Source of the DNA: Pyrodictiaceae archaeon
GTDB lineage: Archaea; Thermoproteota; Thermoprotei_A; Sulfolobales; Pyrodictiaceae
DNA: 8,122 nucleotides
Reading direction: 5' to 3'
Assembly (NCBI GenBank): GCA_027046525.1
Contig: JALTYD010000275.1
Coordinates: 1-8,122, forward strand
Numbering within the stretch: the first letter of the stretch is position 1; every line of letters begins with the position of its first letter. Shown here piece by piece: positions 6,823-8,122 of this stretch. Position numbers and translations under genes: made by a program. Below the pieces are notes generated by a model, which saw nothing but the letters and a program-made list of their open reading frames with translations, had not been told where the DNA came from and ran no database searches.

Positions 6823-8082
6823 TTATGTATCTCTGGTGAGAGGCTTGGAAGTCCACTTATAGCTTTCTAGGAGTTGCTCAAGGCTCTGTCTACGTCTTGT
6901 AAGGATAGACTCCCCGCTACTCTTTACTACAACTTCTGCTGGTAAGAAGCGCAGATTATAGTTAGAAGCCATTGAGATACCATATGCACCAGTATTCATA
7001 ATCGCTATAATGTCTCCTTCGCGTGGAGTAGGTATCTTACGGTTTCGTGCTATTATATCGCTACTCTCACAAAGATTTCCAACAATATCAGCAGTAACTA
7101 CTGCTTTTTCGCAGAGCTTATCTACTAGGAGGACTTCGTGGTATGATCCATAGAGAGCTGGTCTTAGTAGGTGGTTTATACCAGTATTAGTCCCAACGAT
7201 CAAGAAACCACTACGTATCTTGATATCAGTTATTTCTGCTAGAAGTATACCAGACTCTGCAACTAGGTATCGTCCTGGCTCAATAATCAGAGTATAATTG
7301 TCAGCTATTAGTTCTTCGAGAACTTCTCTAAGTTTCTCAGAAAATACTTTCCAGGGAAATCTTTTATCACTAGGTTTGTAGGGTACAGCAAATCCTCCTC
7401 CTAAATCAATCTCTTCTACTCCTCTAATTTTTCTCGCTAGAGTAGTAAGGAATCTTAGTAATTCTATATAGAGAGAAGGACTAGTTATACCTGATCCTAA
7501 ATGAGCATGTAGACGCTTTACACCAATACCACATTCTTTCAACTTACTAACTATATTTGGTAGTTCTTCTGCGAGCACACCAAATTTAGCTCTAGAGCCG
7601 CCCGTAATAGTGTACTCGTGGTAGCCAGCTCCGAACATAGGATTTATCCTCACTCCAACAGATCCAGCATAGTTAAGCCTACATAGTTTCTTAGCAGCAT
7701 ATATAGAGTCTATGTTTATCTCTACTCCTAGCTCTACTGCTACTTTTAGATCTTCAATAGATACACTACTACCTGTAAATAGTATCTCGGATGGACTAGC
7801 ACCTATTCCTGCAGCTAGTAGAATTTCTCCTGGTGATGAAGCTTCAAAACCAAACCCCATCGAGTATAAAAGACTGAGTATATAAGGATTAGGATTAGCT
7901 TTTATAGAGTACAATATCTTCATAGGGAAATGTTCTGTTGATGTTAAGATTTCCTTAGCACGAGCAATAATTGTATCCTCATCATATACATATAAAGGAG
8001 TTCCATACTCTGTAGCGAGAGCTGAAGCTTTTAGTAGACCTATATAGAGGCTGCAGCCACTTGTATCTATCAAGAATACCAC
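6823..8082 (-). CDS. lysA: Diaminopimelate decarboxylase
   Basis: A PLP enzyme of the alanine racemase-like fold (group IV decarboxylases) that removes CO2 from meso-diaminopimelate to make L-lysine, the last step of the DAP pathway, in the cytoplasm. With GTG 8082 as residue 1 (419 aa): GTPLYVYDE at 27-35; the PLP Lys61 in YSIKAN; His194 in HLGSG; the phosphate-binding GGGF at 228-231; EPGR at 268-271; Arg307 in LLRPALYG; Cys338-Glu-Ser-Ser-Asp and Tyr367 with SNYN at 373-376. CESxD, where the cysteine reaches into the partner subunit's active site, and GAYG...SNYN point to LysA rather than ornithine or arginine decarboxylases. Length is typical and complete. GTG 8082 has no ribosome binding site; TTG 8073, three codons in, has GGTG exactly six bases upstream and may be the real start (416 aa). 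The gene ends in TAA, 186 bases before copB. Confidence 0.95.
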   Translation of the reverse strand: MVFLIDTSGCSLYIGLLKASALATEYGTPLYVYDEDTIIARAKEILTSTEHFPMKILYSIKANPNPYILSLLYSMGFGFEASSPGEILLAAGIGASPSEILFTGSSVSIEDLKVAVELGVEINIDSIYAAKKLCRLNYAGSVGVRINPMFGAGYHEYTITGGSRAKFGVLAEELPNIVSKLKECGIGVKRLHAHLGSGITSPSLYIELLRFLTTLARKIRGVEEIDLGGGFAVPYKPSDKRFPWKVFSEKLREVLEELIADNYTLIIEPGRYLVAESGILLAEITDIKIRSGFLIVGTNTGINHLLRPALYGSYHEVLLVDKLCEKAVVTADIVGNLCESSDIIARNRKIPTPREGDIIAIMNTGAYGISMASNYNLRFLPAEVVVKSSGESILTRRRQSLEQLLESYKWTSKPLTRDT

Positions 8083-8083
8083 C
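8080..8083 (-). promoter_or_regulatory. Ribosome binding site GGTG favouring TTG 8073 for lysA
   Basis: On the minus strand AGGTG is followed by GTATTC-type spacing of six bases and then TTG at 8073-8071. The upstream GTG (8082-8080) overlaps this motif and would be left without a ribosome binding site. The spacing matches three other genes in the window. Confidence 0.45.
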
Positions 8084-8122
8084 TACTGCAAGGTATAAGA
8101 TAGATCCCTAGTAGTACTCAGT

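Overview
The window looks archaeal, most likely from a hyperthermophilic member of the Thermoproteota (crenarchaeal side). This is inferred from AGA/AGG arginine and ATA isoleucine codons, purine-rich coding strands, abundant CTAG (CTA leucine codons followed by G), short GGTG-type ribosome binding sites, GTG and TTG starts, leaderless-looking starts with a TATA element about 26 bases upstream, and the protein families present. No rRNA, tRNA, CRISPR array or insertion sequence was found.

Layout. Bases 2-2098 (+) are the 3' five-sixths or so of a phosphoenolpyruvate synthase gene that begins before the window. It converges on a small minus-strand gene (2126-2470) for an unrecognised 114-residue protein with a twin CX3C cysteine pattern. 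That gene diverges from a compact plus-strand cluster of three small unrecognised genes: a two-helix membrane peptide (2544-2738), a lysine/arginine-rich soluble protein (2777-3079) and a His-tract plus coiled-coil protein (3079-3408). A near-palindromic AT element at 2487-2499 is placed to serve as the TATA box in both directions.

The rest is read on the minus strand, in transcription order: a diaminopimelate decarboxylase (lysA, 8082 or 8073 to 6823), a P1B-3 (CopB-type) copper-exporting ATPase with a His-rich N-terminus (6636-4588), and a nucleotidyltransferase-fold protein (about 4499-3524). The last gene is easily missed. Its frame is open from 4549 to 3524, but it has no ATG, GTG or TTG until codon 213. 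A GTG with a well-placed ribosome binding site sits one frame off just upstream of a run of four A's, so a one-base frameshift right after the start explains the gene best.

The genes do not form one obvious pathway. PEP synthase (gluconeogenesis), LysA (lysine) and CopB (copper detoxification) are housekeeping or stress functions. The 186-base gap upstream of copB carries paired TTAGTAT...CTAATAT elements that look like an operator. The most unusual items are the start-less nucleotidyltransferase gene with its start-region hairpin, the constant GGTG-N6-start spacing that revises two starts, and the small unrecognised cluster at 2126-3408.
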